64,000 nt of DNA from Ornithodoros turicata (GCF_037126465.1 NC_088210.1:12236011-12300010); one strand, 5' to 3'. Numbered from the stretch's first letter, positions 31,768-43,250 are shown. The notes: a model not told the origin generated them from the sequence alone. Program-made: numbers and translations.

Positions 31768-33228
31768 AATTCGGGACAGACGACTCCAGTACACATAAAT
31801 AAAAGAGAAAGTAGGGGCCAACTAATGAATAAGTTCAGTTAATGAGACAATAGCTCAAAAATGCGAAGACCAAAGTACAGCAATGGACCTCAACAAAAGT
31901 TAGAAAAAGCTCTCGCACGCTTCGTCATAACTCTCAGAGTAGTCGCGACATATACGAGAACTGATCAAAACGTATCCAGACTCGATTTGTGTTTTAGAAC
32001 ATAGAACAGTTATAGGTTTGAGACCTATATTCACCATCGAAACATTTTTAAAGACTTCTTTGAAAATGGCAAAGAGCTGCCTTCTCACGTTCGTTCGGTG
32101 CCCGGAGCGTTCTGAAACCTTCTCCTTTCAAATGCATTTTTGATTTCTCCTAAAGAGCAAAATGTTACGGACGGAAGCTGCCCCCAGTGGCAGAAAAATG
32201 GTAAACAAATCAAAGTTCAGTTTAAAGGCAAAATATTTCAGGATGTCCCGAGGATACAAGCGGATGTGATGAGGCAAATCTTATCTATTTCCGGTCAGGT
32301 CTGGGGAGGCTTCGGAAAGGGACTGTATTCGATGGTATTTATAGTTTCTAAATATAACATTTAAGTCAAGTTTGGGTACTCTCTGCTCAGACCACGTGTT
32401 TTATGTATATTCTCATCCGACGATTTCTCGTTGAATTTTTGCAGCTTGTTTCCTGGCTGTCGAAACGCCGCTGCGAACATCTTCCTTTTGATCTGCTTTG
32501 AACAGCCTTTTGCTCTGCTTCGCAATGAACCTACCGATTCCGTACAAAGCTTATTATAATTTTATCATATATCAGACAGCCTTTTGTCCTATTTTTTAGA
32601 TTGCATGCCCACGTGGCGTGCTTGCTCAAAATGGCCTATTATTACCTCATTATGCTACCGAAACCGGATGTGCACGTGTGGTTGTTCGTTCATCTTTATT
32701 TGAAAACTACGAGGATTGTGGAAATATCAAATTGGATTGAAAAATAAAAGCAAGGAAAGATTAACGAAGTTTTGTATATGACATCATCTTTAAAGGAGCA
32801 ATGAACTCCTCCAAGCTAGCCCGCCGACTGTGTCGGCTCCCAACGGGGAGTTTAACTTGTTGGCTGTGACATGTGAAATGATTGGACGAATCATTTGGGG
32901 GGAACCAATGGGATGCCGCTCCGCCTTCTTGACAAGGAGAGGAGAAAGAGCGAAAGCGTGAATTGCGGTTTCTTTCGCTCGTAAATCACGAACGATTCAA
33001 CAAACTGCTGACGTTCCTTTTGAATTGGTTCCTCTCGAGAAACTCGCGAACCGGATTTTTTTCCCCTGATAAAGTGTACCGTTTTCTATAAGCACGTCCG
33101 CTTGAAATCAGCTCCGGACCTCCCCTCCGTGTCCCTCCTTCTCTCGTGTGAAGTCCTCCACTCGCTTCTTTCGAACTACACGCGTGTTCCTTGTGCCTCC
33201 TCTTACTATGGTTCGCACATGGCTCGCA
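31767..33228. other. Intron sequence with two repeat fragments
   Basis: An FB6 end fragment at 32790-32880 (TTTAAAGGAGCAATGAACTC, GTTGGCTGTGAC) is followed at 32885-32996 by a piece of the foldback described at 36793 (GAAAGCGTGAATTGCG ... CGTAAATCACGAACG). The rest is unassigned. Confidence 0.5.
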
Positions 33229-33625
33229 CACTGTAAAGTTTTTCACACCTTTAAAGGTGTGCGCTATGCACATTCAACCTGGTTGCGTAACATTTCATCT
33301 CCAGGATGATATTTAACAAAATTCGGAAAGCATTACTAAAGATCAAGTGTCAGTGCAAATCTTGCTTTCATTATGTCTTGGATATCGTAGGTACGAGCTA
33401 ATGCATATATGCATCGCTTTCGATAATCGAGCACGCGCAAGTGTCTACAATACTGTTGAACAATGTTGAGATGTTGCAAGACTGAATTTTTGGAGGACAA
33501 ACAACACTCGAGTAAAGAAAATTTGTGCGAAACCGTGCTCCATTATGATGTTACCAAATTACACGTAAAAAGGTGTGCGCCATGCATGCTATTACACCTT
33601 TAAAGGTGTGAAAAGATTTAGAGTG
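33229..33625. mobile_element. CACTGTAAAG-ended foldback MITE
   Basis: CACTGTAAAGTTTTTCACACC at the left and GTGTGAAAAGATTTAGAGTG at the right, each followed inward by the palindrome CACCTTTAAAGGTG. The flanks are CA on both sides. The CACT terminus with a 2-bp duplication resembles FB1, although the interior is unrelated. Confidence 0.8.
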
Positions 33626-34647
33626 CACAAAGGAGTGTCGGGCAATCACATAGACCCCTTCAGTGAGCGGTGACGTCGTCGGTGATGTAATCGGGCACAG
33701 CCGTCGTAGGATCAAGTTTCTCCGCTTGCCACCTCCGCCAAAGTGTATCAGCTATGTATAACATCAGTACTTGGTTTCAATTATCTCGTGTTCAGGAACA
33801 TCTCTTGCGTCAAAGAAAGACGAGAAAAACTCGTATCACGCTCTTGTTATGTTACAGCAGAACAAAACTCAGATATTGAAACTAAAGTCGACGGTTCCAG
33901 ATTGCTCCTTTCAAAAGCACACAGTCGTACGATTTCTTTGGAATGGTGCAGTTAATTGTGCAGCAATTCTCAGAAAGGAAAATCCACTACCTAACATCTT
34001 CCGTTGGGTTTCTTGAACCACACCGGTCACCTCAGCACAAGCGCCACTGATATTTCGAGCACCTTTTGGCATGTTCAGCTTCCGATTAAGAAAAACACTG
34101 AAGGTCTCCTCCCTCCAGAATTTTTTTTTTTTCGTTTTTGGCTACGGCGTGTCGTACAACAATGGAAGAACATGCGCTCTTATTCAAGAATGATGGTCGT
34201 AGCTGACCTGGCGATCGGGAGTATAGTTCTTGATTTGCGCACCCTTACAAACCCATCCCCTTCTTCAGAGAGCACAGAAGCGTCGTCATTCCATGTTGTG
34301 GACAGTATACTTCGCAGATAGCGCCGCGCCGTGTCCGTAACAGTAGGAAATGTGACCACTGTGCTGCTTGCCAATGCGATACTACGTCACATAATACGTC
34401 ACGCCAAGAGATCTAGCTGGACCTCCCTCCTAGGTGATACCGCACCGCTCGTGGTTTGTTTCTTTTGTAAATTTGTACTGCGCAGTGACAGGACTACGAA
34501 AATATTTATATATATATATATTTAGATCTACAGCAAAATTGCAGGTTCCTCCTGATTGAGTCGTTGAGGAAGAAAGAACGCTTTCCAGCAATAAAATGTC
34601 GCTTCCTTCAGTTCCGTGCTCCTTGAACATGTCCATTTCCAATGCTT
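33626..34647. other. Intron sequence, no feature recognised
   Basis: An (AT)n patch lies at 34503-34522 and a T run at 34122-34135. No exon or repeat ends were identified. Confidence 0.4.
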
Positions 34648-34866
34648 ATGCCCCTGTCACACTGGCAATCTTTATTAATCGTTGAAACCAATGGTAATTG
34701 AACATGCTCCTAACGCCACCGAGCGTGCAACGTGTTAGCTTCTCAAAGAGCACAGATCCAATGCCGCCTAAGAGGTTGCTAAGTTTCGCGCGTGGTGGCG
34801 CTACGCGCATGTTCAATGACTGTCAGTTTCAATGACCATTGGATCCTGACCATGTGGCAAGGGTAT
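34648..34866. mobile_element. Foldback with ACCCCTGTCACA-like ends
   Basis: ATGCCCCTGTCACACTGG at the left against CCATGTGGCAAGGGTAT at the right. Inward, GAACATGCTCCTAACGCCAC pairs imperfectly with GTGGCGCTACGCGCATGTTC. The ends are like those of 13497-14083. Confidence 0.65.
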
Positions 34867-34975
34867 TATTCTTCTACTATAGGTTAAGCGACACCGATTG
34901 GATTTATTTCTCATTTGCATACTTTAGCGCGTAGTCATGTGGTTGCCTATACACGTGTTTCTGTTTCGATTCCAG

Positions 34976-35118
34976 CCTCTACCTTGTTCGAACACCATCT
35001 GTCAAGGCTCTTTGATGGGAGGTCCCATACGGAGGCATTGCCGAGAACCCAGACCGAAGGAGGAGGTGCTACAACATGCCAAGGAGTTCCTCGATCAATA
35101 TTACACAAGTATCAAAAG
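34976..35118 (+). CDS. NOS: NOS exon with zinc-site Cys-x4-Cys motif
   Basis: The acceptor GATTCCAG ends at 34975; the donor is GTAAGG at 35119. The exon starts in phase 0, matching the phase-0 end of the exon at 19309, and ends in phase 2. It encodes CSNTICQGSLMG, whose two cysteines (C-x4-C) match the interface cysteines that hold the structural zinc of the NOS dimer. It ends with AKEFLDQYYTSIKR, the conserved EF(I/L)DQYYxSIKR segment. The intron before it is 15.6 kb and the one after it 13.9 kb, both packed with repeats. Confidence 0.95.
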
Positions 35119-35397
35119 GTAAGGCGAAGAAAGGTGATTTATCCGACCCCATCCCTTTCCCGCTTTTGTTCGGATTTAGGGGCGACGTTAACAGGTTATG
35201 GCGGTGATGGAACTCCTTCCAGTAGAACTAAAGGCAGAAGGCAGATATCTTTTATGTTCCCGCTTTGTGAAAAATGGGAGGCGTATACGCGTTTTTCTGA
35301 CATACGCACCGCTCTAACGAGGCCTGGACGTAACGTTAGATCGTTAGACGTGGACGCGATTAAGCTATTAACCTATTAAGCGGTTAAGCTACCGGTG
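35119..35397. other. Start of a 13.9-kb NOS intron
   Basis: Unassigned sequence between the donor and the next foldback. Several TTAA/GTTA-rich motifs (ATTAAGCTATTAACC) lie at its end. Confidence 0.4.
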
Positions 35398-35792
35398 CTT
35401 AATCGAGTGCACCTCGAACGGGCTAACGAGGGGAGGGGTTTTTCGTTAAGATGGGCACGTGGAACACTACGCAGGAGGTATGATGCGCCGTTCAAACATC
35501 GCGCGAAGGGCACCGTGCACGTGTGGTATCATGTGTCCTCCTTGAGGAGTGCCCAGCCCCTCGTTAGAATTAAGGCCCGATTAAGCCCAATTAGCTCGGA
35601 CGCGCGCGTCTGCGTCTAACGATCTAACGAGGGGCGGGGCAGTCGTCTAGGAGGACACGTGATACCGAACGTGCACGGTACCTTTCGCACGATGCGTGAA
35701 GGACGCACCATACGTCACGCGCACTGTGTCACGTGCCCATCTTAACGAATACCCCGCCCCTCGTTAGCTCGTTAGACGAGCACTCGATTAAG
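35398..35792. mobile_element. CTTAATCGAGTGC-ended foldback
   Basis: CTTAATCGAGTGCACCTCG ... GGGCTAACGAGGGG and AAGATGGGCACGTG at the left pair with CACGTGCCCATCTTAACGA, CCCCTCGTTAGCTCG and CACTCGATTAAG at the right. Another inverted pair, CCCCTCGTTAG / CTAACGAGGGG, lies inside, so four copies of that block occur in alternating orientation. Confidence 0.8.
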
Positions 35793-36792
35793 AGAGCATA
35801 CTATAGATCTTCCTCCCAATGTATCTCCTATGGAACATATATCATGCTTTTTCTCGGTAACCACCTCGCAGACTTTAATGCGGGTGGTTTCATTGTAAAG
35901 AGAAAGACGAGATGAATTACATAACGCAGCAACAATCCTGAAACATGTCGTATGTATTTTAGGGCGACGTCACGAATGTGAAAAAAAAAATGCACATTTT
36001 TTCCCGTCCCCTCTTTGAACAGGTTTGTATTAAATTTCTATAGCCGTTGTGAAAATATTTCTGTTATTTTTTGTAGAAATATTTCAAGGATCGAGGGACA
36101 CCAAATTTATATGTCTACCAATTTTCGTTTTTATACAAAATATGAAATATAAGTAGACATACACACCAACTGAAAGCCCAGTAAAATAATGTTACTGTGT
36201 GTCGCCATCTGCTGTCACGCAGTAAAAACCCCGCGGAACATTTTGACGGTATCCATATGACGAGCAAGCGAGGAGGTTGGAGGCGGTTGGTTCCTGCATC
36301 CTCTCTCTCTCTCTTCACTTTCATGGCTCACTGACTTTGAGCGTGGCATTGGAGACCAGTACAAAAGGTTGCTTAGCTGCTCGTAAAGGGATTATCCTCT
36401 AAGCCTAGACTGGTATGCCCTCTTAAGCCCCGATAGCTGCGTCATTCAGCGTAATGGGTTTCGCAGAACGTGTTATGCCACCAGTGGTCCGTAGTAATTT
36501 AGCTACAAGTAATCACACTTACTGAGCAATTAACCAGCAACTGTTAATTAATAGCAGTTGGCGACAGGTAATGAACGAAGATGTGCGCATGCGAAGATCA
36601 TGTCCGACGATATAGTGCGCTCTCACGATTTACCGAAAACGGCAGGCGTACGCCCCTTTTGTTACACCCTGCAATGATGTTAATGGTCAGAAAAAAAAAC
36701 GCACGTCGGGGCATTAAACTGCAAATTTTCTCGACGCGGAATCAAAGACGTTGTTACCTTGATACCAATATAAAAGGAACGGGACTCGTCCA
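35793..36792. other. Intron sequence with an eroded FB1
   Basis: At about 36625-36700, CGAAAACGGCAGGCGTACGCC CCTTTTGTTACA-like text marks an FB1 core without recognisable ends. Remaining sequence unassigned. Confidence 0.4.
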
Positions 36793-37100
36793 TTGCGTCG
36801 TTCGTGACTTGTGATCTACAGGGGAAAAAAAGCAATTTACGCTTTCCCTCTTTCTCGACAGTGCGCACGAAATGCGGAGCGGGCTCTCATTTGTCGCCTC
36901 AAACGATTCGTCCAATCATGGCAGGGGATCGTTTGAAGAAACCAGTTTGAAAGCTCTCCGCGTTGTCGCGCTTCATGCGAAGGAGAGAGTAAGACTAAGG
37001 GTTGGAGAGGCAGAGGGAAAGCGTTAGTTGCGTTTTCTTTTTTATTTTCTTTCTTTTTCTTTTTTCTTTTTTGTAGATTACGAACGACGCAAACGATGAA
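36793..37100. mobile_element. Degenerate foldback (ACGCTTTCCCTCT arms)
   Basis: CAATTTACGCTTTCCCTCTTTCTC ... ACGATTCGTCCAATCATGG on the left pairs with GAGGCAGAGGGAAAGCGTTAGTTGCG and CGTAGATTACGAACGACGC-like text on the right. Fragments of the same ends occur at 31300-31365 and 32885-32996. Confidence 0.55.
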
Positions 37101-37184
37101 TCTCGTTCCGTTTGTGTGGGTGTCAAGGTAATTTCACAAAGAAAAATTTTGTTGCACTTTAGTTTCCCATTAATGTCTCTGCTA

Positions 37185-37626
37185 CATTGTTAAAACAGCA
37201 GGTGGTGCGGGATGGTGGGGGTGGTGATGGTGAAAGGGCTCGCCGTTGTCCGGCCTCACAGAGGTGGGCAACGTCGCGACTAACGCTGTTGGGGAATGTG
37301 CGTCCCGGGCCAACTTCTGCGGGAACTGCGCCGACTGAAAGCGTCTGAGGAAAACCCAGGAAAAACCCCAGACAGCACAGCCGGCACCGGGATTCAAACC
37401 CGGCTAACTTCACCACATAGCAGGCTCCTAGCCAGCCACCATTCCGAATGATATCATTCTGGGTGCTGATTTGTTCAAAACAGGGAGGGGCGTCTATCTG
37501 GGACATGCCCAGTGTTTCCCAGAAAGGCGCGTCCTCCCATTTTCAACAAATCAGAACACATAGTGAAATCATCGAATGATGGTTGGCTAGGAGCGTGCTA
37601 TGTGGTGAAGTTCTGTTTTAACAGTG
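37185..37626. mobile_element. FB1 element split by a SINE
   Basis: CATTGTTAAAACAG (37185-37198) is continued at 37405 by AACTTCACCACATAGCAGGC, and the right arm ends CTGTTTTAACAGTG. TA flanks both sides. The inserted piece is the SINE-1 copy 37199-37404. The hairpin core is diverged (GGGAGGGGCGTCTATCTGGG). Confidence 0.85.
37199..37404 (-). mobile_element. SINE-1 copy, minus strand, nested in FB1
   Basis: On the minus strand: B box GGGTTTGAATCCCGG, GGGGTTTTTCCTGGGTTTTC, CTCAGACGCTTTCAGTCGGC, AGAAGTTGGCCCGGGACGCA, GTCGCGACGTTGCCCACCTC and a (CACC)n tail. It is complete from the B box onward. Confidence 0.85.
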
Positions 37627-37687
37627 TAGGGTTTCCAATCGTCGTCAGTTACTTCGTTCTTAAGACAGCACATCAAATTTTCGCAGC

Positions 37688-37772
37688 AAGGGGGGGGGGG
37701 GGTATTTTAATGGAGAAAACAAACAAAACGGGAAAGGTTAGCCATACTATAGAGGCTTGCTATTCCCAAAAA
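37688..37772 (-). repeat. Poly(C)-tailed repeat, copy 5 (minus)
   Basis: GCAAGG plus a G run, ATTTTAATGGAGAAAAC, GGGAAAGGTTAGCCATAC and GAGGCTTGCTATTCCC: the family's order of motifs in reverse complement. Confidence 0.7.
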
Positions 37773-40169
37773 CACGGACAAACAAAAACACAGAAAACTA
37801 TAGCGAAGTACATAAAACTGCAGCTACTTCGCAAGTTGCTGTGCAGGCAGTCGCTAGGCGTCTTTCACCGGTTTCAATGATGAAACTGCTGAATATCAGC
37901 GCAAACCAGCTAGCGGTGGCGGTGCTGAAAGCGAGTCTAATCGGGATCAAGAGGTACTGCCTGACACTTTCTTCTGCTTCAGAAGGTCATCTTGTCTTTC
38001 CATTTTGAGACTAAATGGCAGTGAAAAAAATACGGTATTGGACGTAAGGTGTGGACCATTTCACAGACGTGGCCATTGACAGAAATAGAGTGCCGCGATA
38101 GGTTTCACTCTGAATTTCATGTGACACGCGTCAGACACATTTCTAAACGACTTTATCTGTTCGCGCGGACGTTGCAGGGAAGGGACGTGAGTCACGCAGG
38201 AAAGGAAATTGACGTGGCATCTGGTCACTTGGGGTGTGTGTCGAAGGCTACCAGTTCGAAGCGTTTTGAGTCATGTCCTACAAAGCGAACGCAAAGATAA
38301 AGCGTGCATCGGTGTAGAGCGAGGGAGAAATACATGATGACGATGATATGGGGATGACTTCCGCTCATTGAGCATTCCGCATTCGTGTAATTACTAGTAT
38401 TATTATAGTATTCTTACATAACGATTCTCCTACACCAGTTTTTGGCCAGAAAACAACCTGTGACGTCCCTCTGGGCTGTGTGCATTGTTGCTTGGGGTAG
38501 TTGGCTGCACCCCATGTGGCGAATTTCCCCATTCATCATCATTACTGTATATGTTGTCGTTGTTGTGCTGGGTCGTGAACGTGCCCGTGATTGTAGTGGA
38601 CGGACGGTGTTGACACAATGAGGAAGTGGGTGTAGAAGTTGCGTGAGATGGCAAAAAGCAAGAGAGATGCATGCGAATTAATAACATAGCGCGTAGGTTC
38701 ATCAATCAACGATATCTATTTAATTAGGTTACCGCACTGGCGCATCAGTAGTAGTTTTAGCATCAGTTTTACTATGCGTACCCGAAGACGTGCTCGTAGA
38801 AGTTCTTTGCCTGCACAAAGAAATGCACGGGTGCACTCTCCGCATGCGCCGAACGTTGCTCTGCTTTTAACTCGTGTGCATTACTAAGAAGCGATTTATT
38901 TGCGTACGCAGCATCTAAAAGTCTCTAAGAACTTAACGGTATTGTGAAATCACTTCCAAACTTTTGAAGTACAAACATTGTAAATATTGATTTATGCCTC
39001 CTAAATATGCACGTCCAAACGCTGTTTTGTGGGGGATAATCACAAATACTTTCTTAAATTCTTTTTTTAACAAACTGGGTCTCCCACGCAACCAGACAGA
39101 CGTGCAGGCCCCACGTTGGGCTCCAGCTGTGGGAAAATGCCTACAAACCCACACTCGGGGCGAAGGCAGTTTACGAGGGAGACACCTAACAAATCCCAGC
39201 TTACCGGAAGAGAGCACAGGTTTAGTACATCCAAATGCCGTACCAACAGCTCTTCCCGAGCCCCCACGGCCGAAAGCCGCGGCAAAAAGGTCCCCCCTCC
39301 CGCTTTTATGAACAGTTAGCCGGAGGCCACACCTCCAAAAAGAACCGGTGGCGTCCCAATGCCACCACAAATGACCATAGTACACAAAGAGCCGGAGATA
39401 GCATGCCCCACAGTTTCTACGATCCCCCGCTGCAAAGCTATAGCACACCGCATGTCGTGCGCTGGGCGCCCTCCTCCTCCTCCGTCGCTCTCAACTCTTC
39501 CAATCATCACCCGTTTTGGGAATGACGTTTCAGAGTGGAGAAAGGAAGTGCATACTTTTCTGTTTCCCTGACGACGCAGGCGGCTGCTAAGGGAGCCGGC
39601 CAACCGGAGAACGGCCGTCGTTATGGTGACCTTCGGGTATTTCCGGAACCGTGCACAGCTAAAACGTCACTTCCCGTCTGTCTGCTGACGCCTCGGAGCG
39701 CACCGTCAACGGTAGCTCAAAAAAAAAAAAGAAAGAAAAAAAACGAAAACAAAAGAACGCTGTTTTAAGAACCGGACAGTTAAAAAAAAACTGAACGTGG
39801 AAGACCGTGGACCCGGCACCGAAGACCGTGGACCGTTGAGAACCTGGGACCTAGCGTCTCGAATCCATGTACTACAACCTATAATTCGGAGCCATACATT
39901 TAGAGCGTTGCATGTGGTTTCTCAAGCCCTTTAATCCCTCACCGCAGTTGTCCTCAACCCATTTTTGCTCCATGCACCCCTTAGCCGATCATCAGGGCGT
40001 TGTTCCCCCATATTAACCGTCCTGTGAATGATATGCCTACTACGCAGAGTGCGTGTATAGGGTCAACTGGTACCGGGTGTCATTTCCCATGTCACATTCG
40101 CAAACTCCCCTAGGCGGGGAGAATACCCGGTGGTCTAGAGTCCCTGCCTTACCATAATATAGGCTACAG
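37773..40169. other. Intron sequence; GC-rich unassigned block
   Basis: 38994-39600 is GC-richer than its surroundings and is open on both strands (plus-strand text such as RWAPAVGKCLQTHTRGEG and PTALPEPPRPKAAAKRSPLP; minus-strand 171 codons). It looks like coding-derived repeat sequence, perhaps of a retroelement, but I recognise no domain and see no splice or start context. An A-rich run lies at 39720-39750. Elsewhere nothing was recognised. Confidence 0.35.
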
Positions 40170-40280
40170 TAACAAAAAATATATAAAACACCGAAGCTTT
40201 CCTGTAATGGAAGCAAGCTTTCATGCAGTGGACTGCATTACGTCAGGTACAAAAACAACATCATTGGCGTTACAAATATA

Positions 40281-40791
40281 CAGGGTGTCCACGCTAAGTG
40301 TGAACAGATTTTTTAAAAATATATCAATGACTTTTTCAGAGATGAAATCAATTGCAATATAGCATATGCTGAAGGGCACTCCCTAGGGGGGCCTTAACAG
40401 ACTCCTAAGGCAATGTCTTAATTAACTTTCAATAATTAACTTTTTAATTATAAAAGCTACGAAGTTGCTCCAATGAGAACATCTGATCTCTTCGGTCACC
40501 AGATACCAAAGCCGTTTTCAGAACAAAAATCCGTTCGATAGATCTTCCGCAAAAAATTCGTGAAGGAACGCCATTTTTTTCTTTATTTTATTCATTGCGC
40601 ATCTCTAGAGACGCGTCTTTCCTTCGCCCCCAATACGAGAGAATGAAAGAGCACACTATCGCCTTAGGAGTCTGTTAATGCCCCCCTAGGGAGTGCCCTT
40701 CAGCATATGCTATATTGCAATTGATTTCATCTCGAAAAAAGTGATTGATATATTTTTAAACAATCTGTTCACACTTAGCGTGGACACCCTG
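40281..40791. mobile_element. CAGGGTGTCC-ended foldback nested in the left arm
   Basis: CAGGGTGTCCACGCTAAGTG at the left and CACTTAGCGTGGACACCCTG at the right, flanked by TA. The arms extend about 160 bp (ATTGCAATATAGCATATGCT, GGGCACTCCCTAGGGGGGCC and complements). The interior differs from the 17307 element although the termini are alike. Confidence 0.9.
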
Positions 40792-41320
40792 TATATATAC
40801 ACACTCGGATGGCACACACGTGAACATACGAAAAGGGACAAGGTAAAGGATACAAATTAACAGAGGGATGACAAATACCACGTGGCTGGAAAGGGGTGAT
40901 CACAAACCCGCGGGCACAGTAGGAGGGATAATGGAAGGAATGCAGAAACCGGACATGATTCAAAGAGAAAAACGTGGGAAAGGGATTGGGATCTTATAAT
41001 CCTTATATCCTTTGGCCTAATATCCTTATATCCTTTGGCACTTATAATATGCCGCTTCCCGTGTGCCACCTTTGCCGCCATCTTAAATCGGTTTCACGTT
41101 TTTTTTTTTTTTTCTCTTTAAATCGTGTCCGGTTTCTGCATTCCTTCCATTAGCCGCTTCTACTGTGCCCGCGGGTTTGTGACCACCCTTTTCCAGCCAC
41201 GTGGTATTTGTCATCTCTCTGTTAATTGGTATCCTTTGCCCTCTCCCTTTTTGTATGCTCACGTGTATGCCATCTGAGTGTCTATATATATTTGCAACTC
41301 CAATGCTGTTGTTTTTGTAC

Positions 41321-41558
41321 AGCTCCCGTCAACCTTAATAATAACACTGAAAAAAGTTCTGTCTCATTTCCGAGCGTGATAACAGCCACCCTGTGAGGAC
41401 TGGGCGAATGTTAATTGAGCAAAATCCTTGAGTTGAACTAACGGAATAATTTTGCGTTCAATTAAGATCTCGTCGTGACCCCAAGGGTTGCTGTAATCAC
41501 GCTCGGGAACGAGATCACATTTTTTTTTTCGAGTGTTATGATTAGAGTTGGCAGAGCT
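41321..41558. mobile_element. Small TIR element nested in the right arm
   Basis: AGCTCCCGTCAACC / GTTGGCAGAGCT ends with GTAC on both sides. Inside, a second inverted pair, ATAACACTGAAAAAAGT ... GAGCGTGATAACAG and CTGTAATCACGCTCG ... CGAGTGTTATGAT, forms a stem. Removing it restores the right arm of the surrounding foldback (TTTTTGTAC-CTGACG). Confidence 0.75.
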
Positions 41559-41640
41559 GTACCTGACGAAATGCGGCCCACTGCATGAAAGCTTGTATCC
41601 ATTAAAGGGAAAGCTTCAGTGTTTTATATTTTTGTTGTTA

Positions 41641-42539
41641 CTTTTGCCAAGTGGGTCTTTTAACCCAACCCTCTACATCCTTCAACCGTAATGTAGGCTC
41701 GAAGAAATCAACTAAGTGCAAGATTCGCTGTCCAGTCGGTCGAGAGAGGCATTCAACGATGGAACATTGGGTCTTGGGTGGCATTTCGTATTACAATGAA
41801 TAAGAATGTGTGCTGTGTCCTCCGCAACGGCGCACGTTATAAGCAGTTAGCGGAGTTGGCCCTCCCAATTTTGTGAAGGTACTGACTACCTTTGGACATT
41901 GCAAAGGCGCTAGGTGTTCGGCCCCCCAGCAAGAGGGATGCAGCTCTGAGTGCGCTTGTGAATTATATTGTACATTGTTCTTTGGAATCCGTTTATTAGT
42001 TCTGTGCAGTGTCAGTGTGTGATGTGATTGTTATCGCTGTACCGTATATTTGTGGTTGCTATTGCGCTGTCGTTGATGTTGCGCATATGTTATGGCTTTG
42101 TATATAATTGTGGCCGCGACACTACATTTTTGTGGGCGCGTGAGTTACGACGCGTTTCTGTTCTTTCTATTTTTTATATCTTATTTTTTGCTGTTTTCTT
42201 GGGGGCCGAATTCAATTACGCCATATTTTTTTCTTTAAATTTACTTATACTTATCGCTGTGGACTGCTCGAAGCCTATAGATCGCGTGCGTAAAGTACCT
42301 AATAATGTCGGATAATGGGAATGTTGATTCATCTTAAAGAAGCAGCTCCTGAAAACCTCTGTGCGCATCTCTTATGCATTACGGGGCGCGGACCGAAAAT
42401 TGCTTACGGACCGAACATTGCTTAGAATAATGAAGATATTCATCAAAAACCGCGGCCTAATAAGTCTGCTGGTGCGGCCCTATTGCTGTCGGCGCGACGG
42501 GTAAACTAGATGTGACGTCAGAAGCAGGCGAGCTTCCCA
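41641..42539. other. Intron sequence; unassigned hydrophobic open frame
   Basis: A 95-codon open frame at 42028-42315 has two or three hydrophobic stretches (ALSLMLRICYGFVYN, VSVLSIFYILFFAVFL), but it is T-rich sequence without splice signals or homology that I recognise. It is noted only as unassigned. Confidence 0.3.
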
Positions 42540-43250
42540 AAGGAAGAGTAGGACTGCTGCAGCGAAGTTTGCACTGCGCCATTTCACTCCAAACAGTAGC
42601 GAGTTTTATCAGCGAGTTCTGCGTGGTGTTTCAAGCGGCATAACGCAAAAGAAAGCTAGAAAACCCGTAGGAAAGAACAAGCGATGCATCTTGCCAAGTG
42701 CTTGGAATGCAGGATCATGTATTTCAAAGTAGTGATGGGCAAGTCAGTTCATTTTTGTGAACTAATTCATTTAGTTCAGTTCACTCCACTGAACTGTCTA
42801 AAAGAATAGTTCGTTCGTTCACCTGTTCGCAATTAAACACAATCAAGTAATATAGTCCCAAACTTTAAAGTGGCTCGACCAAGAGAGATACAACAAAATG
42901 ATCTTGCAATTCAGTTTTCCAAAGGTTCGAGAACATCAACATAGCAAACGTAATCTTTTAGGTCGCTTTTTTATTTTGCTTTAATTTTCTACGTATATTT
43001 TTAACGAGAAAAGTATTGCACAGATCAATATGCAAGGGGCCGTCGTCGGTCAGTGTGGTCGTTGTTGAACTAGTTCGTTCAGTTCACCCGAATGACTAGT
43101 TCAGTTTGAAGGGTTCGTCCACGAACGACACATCACTATTTCAAAGTGCCGCGTCGTCTGCTAAACTCCCGCGTGTTGCATATTTGGGGGCGCTGATGTT
43201 GCTGCTCTGTCGCGCCACCTGGCTCGCAGAAACAGGTCTACGGCATATGT
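42540..43250. repeat. Dispersed repeat Q, copy 2, split by a hAT-like MITE
   Basis: Same ordered blocks as 21500-21812 (CAGCGAGTTCTGCGTGGTG, GCATCTTGCCAAGTGC, AAACTCCCGCGTGTTGCATA, CGCCACCTGGCTCGCAG). The block around GTATTTCAAAG is duplicated on both sides of the insertion 42730-43138. Confidence 0.8.
42730..43138. mobile_element. hAT-like MITE with 8-bp duplication
   Basis: Ends TAGTGATGGGCAAG / CACATCACTA, flanked by the exact repeat TTTCAAAG (42722-42729 and 43139-43146). The subterminal AGTTCATTTTTGTGAACT/AGTTCGTTCAGTTCACC motifs are inverted and internally palindromic. The copy of repeat Q at 21.7 kb lacks it. 409 bp, no coding capacity. Confidence 0.9.

Larger units (their letters stand above)
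40170..41640. mobile_element. Large foldback interrupted in both arms
   Basis: The left outer arm (ATATATAAAACACCGAAGC ... GCATTACGTCAGGTACAAAA, 40178-40260) is the complement of TACCTGACGAAATGCGGCCC ... TTCAGTGTTTTATATTTT (41560-41630). Its continuation TTGGCGTTACAAATATA / TATATATTTGCAACTCCAATG places the element 40281-40791 in the left arm and 41321-41558 in the right. The inner arms (GCCACGTGG, ACCCGCGGGCACAGTAG-like blocks, 40800-41281) continue to pair to a T-rich centre near 41100. Confidence 0.85.

Noticed and set aside
38933..39448. 171-codon minus-strand frame as a gene
   Set aside because: Overlapped by equally long plus-strand frames and without recognisable domains. Kept only as an unidentified block.
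42028..42315. Hydrophobic 95-codon frame as a membrane protein
   Set aside because: T-rich codon composition alone produces such hydrophobicity; no start context, splice signals or homology is evident.
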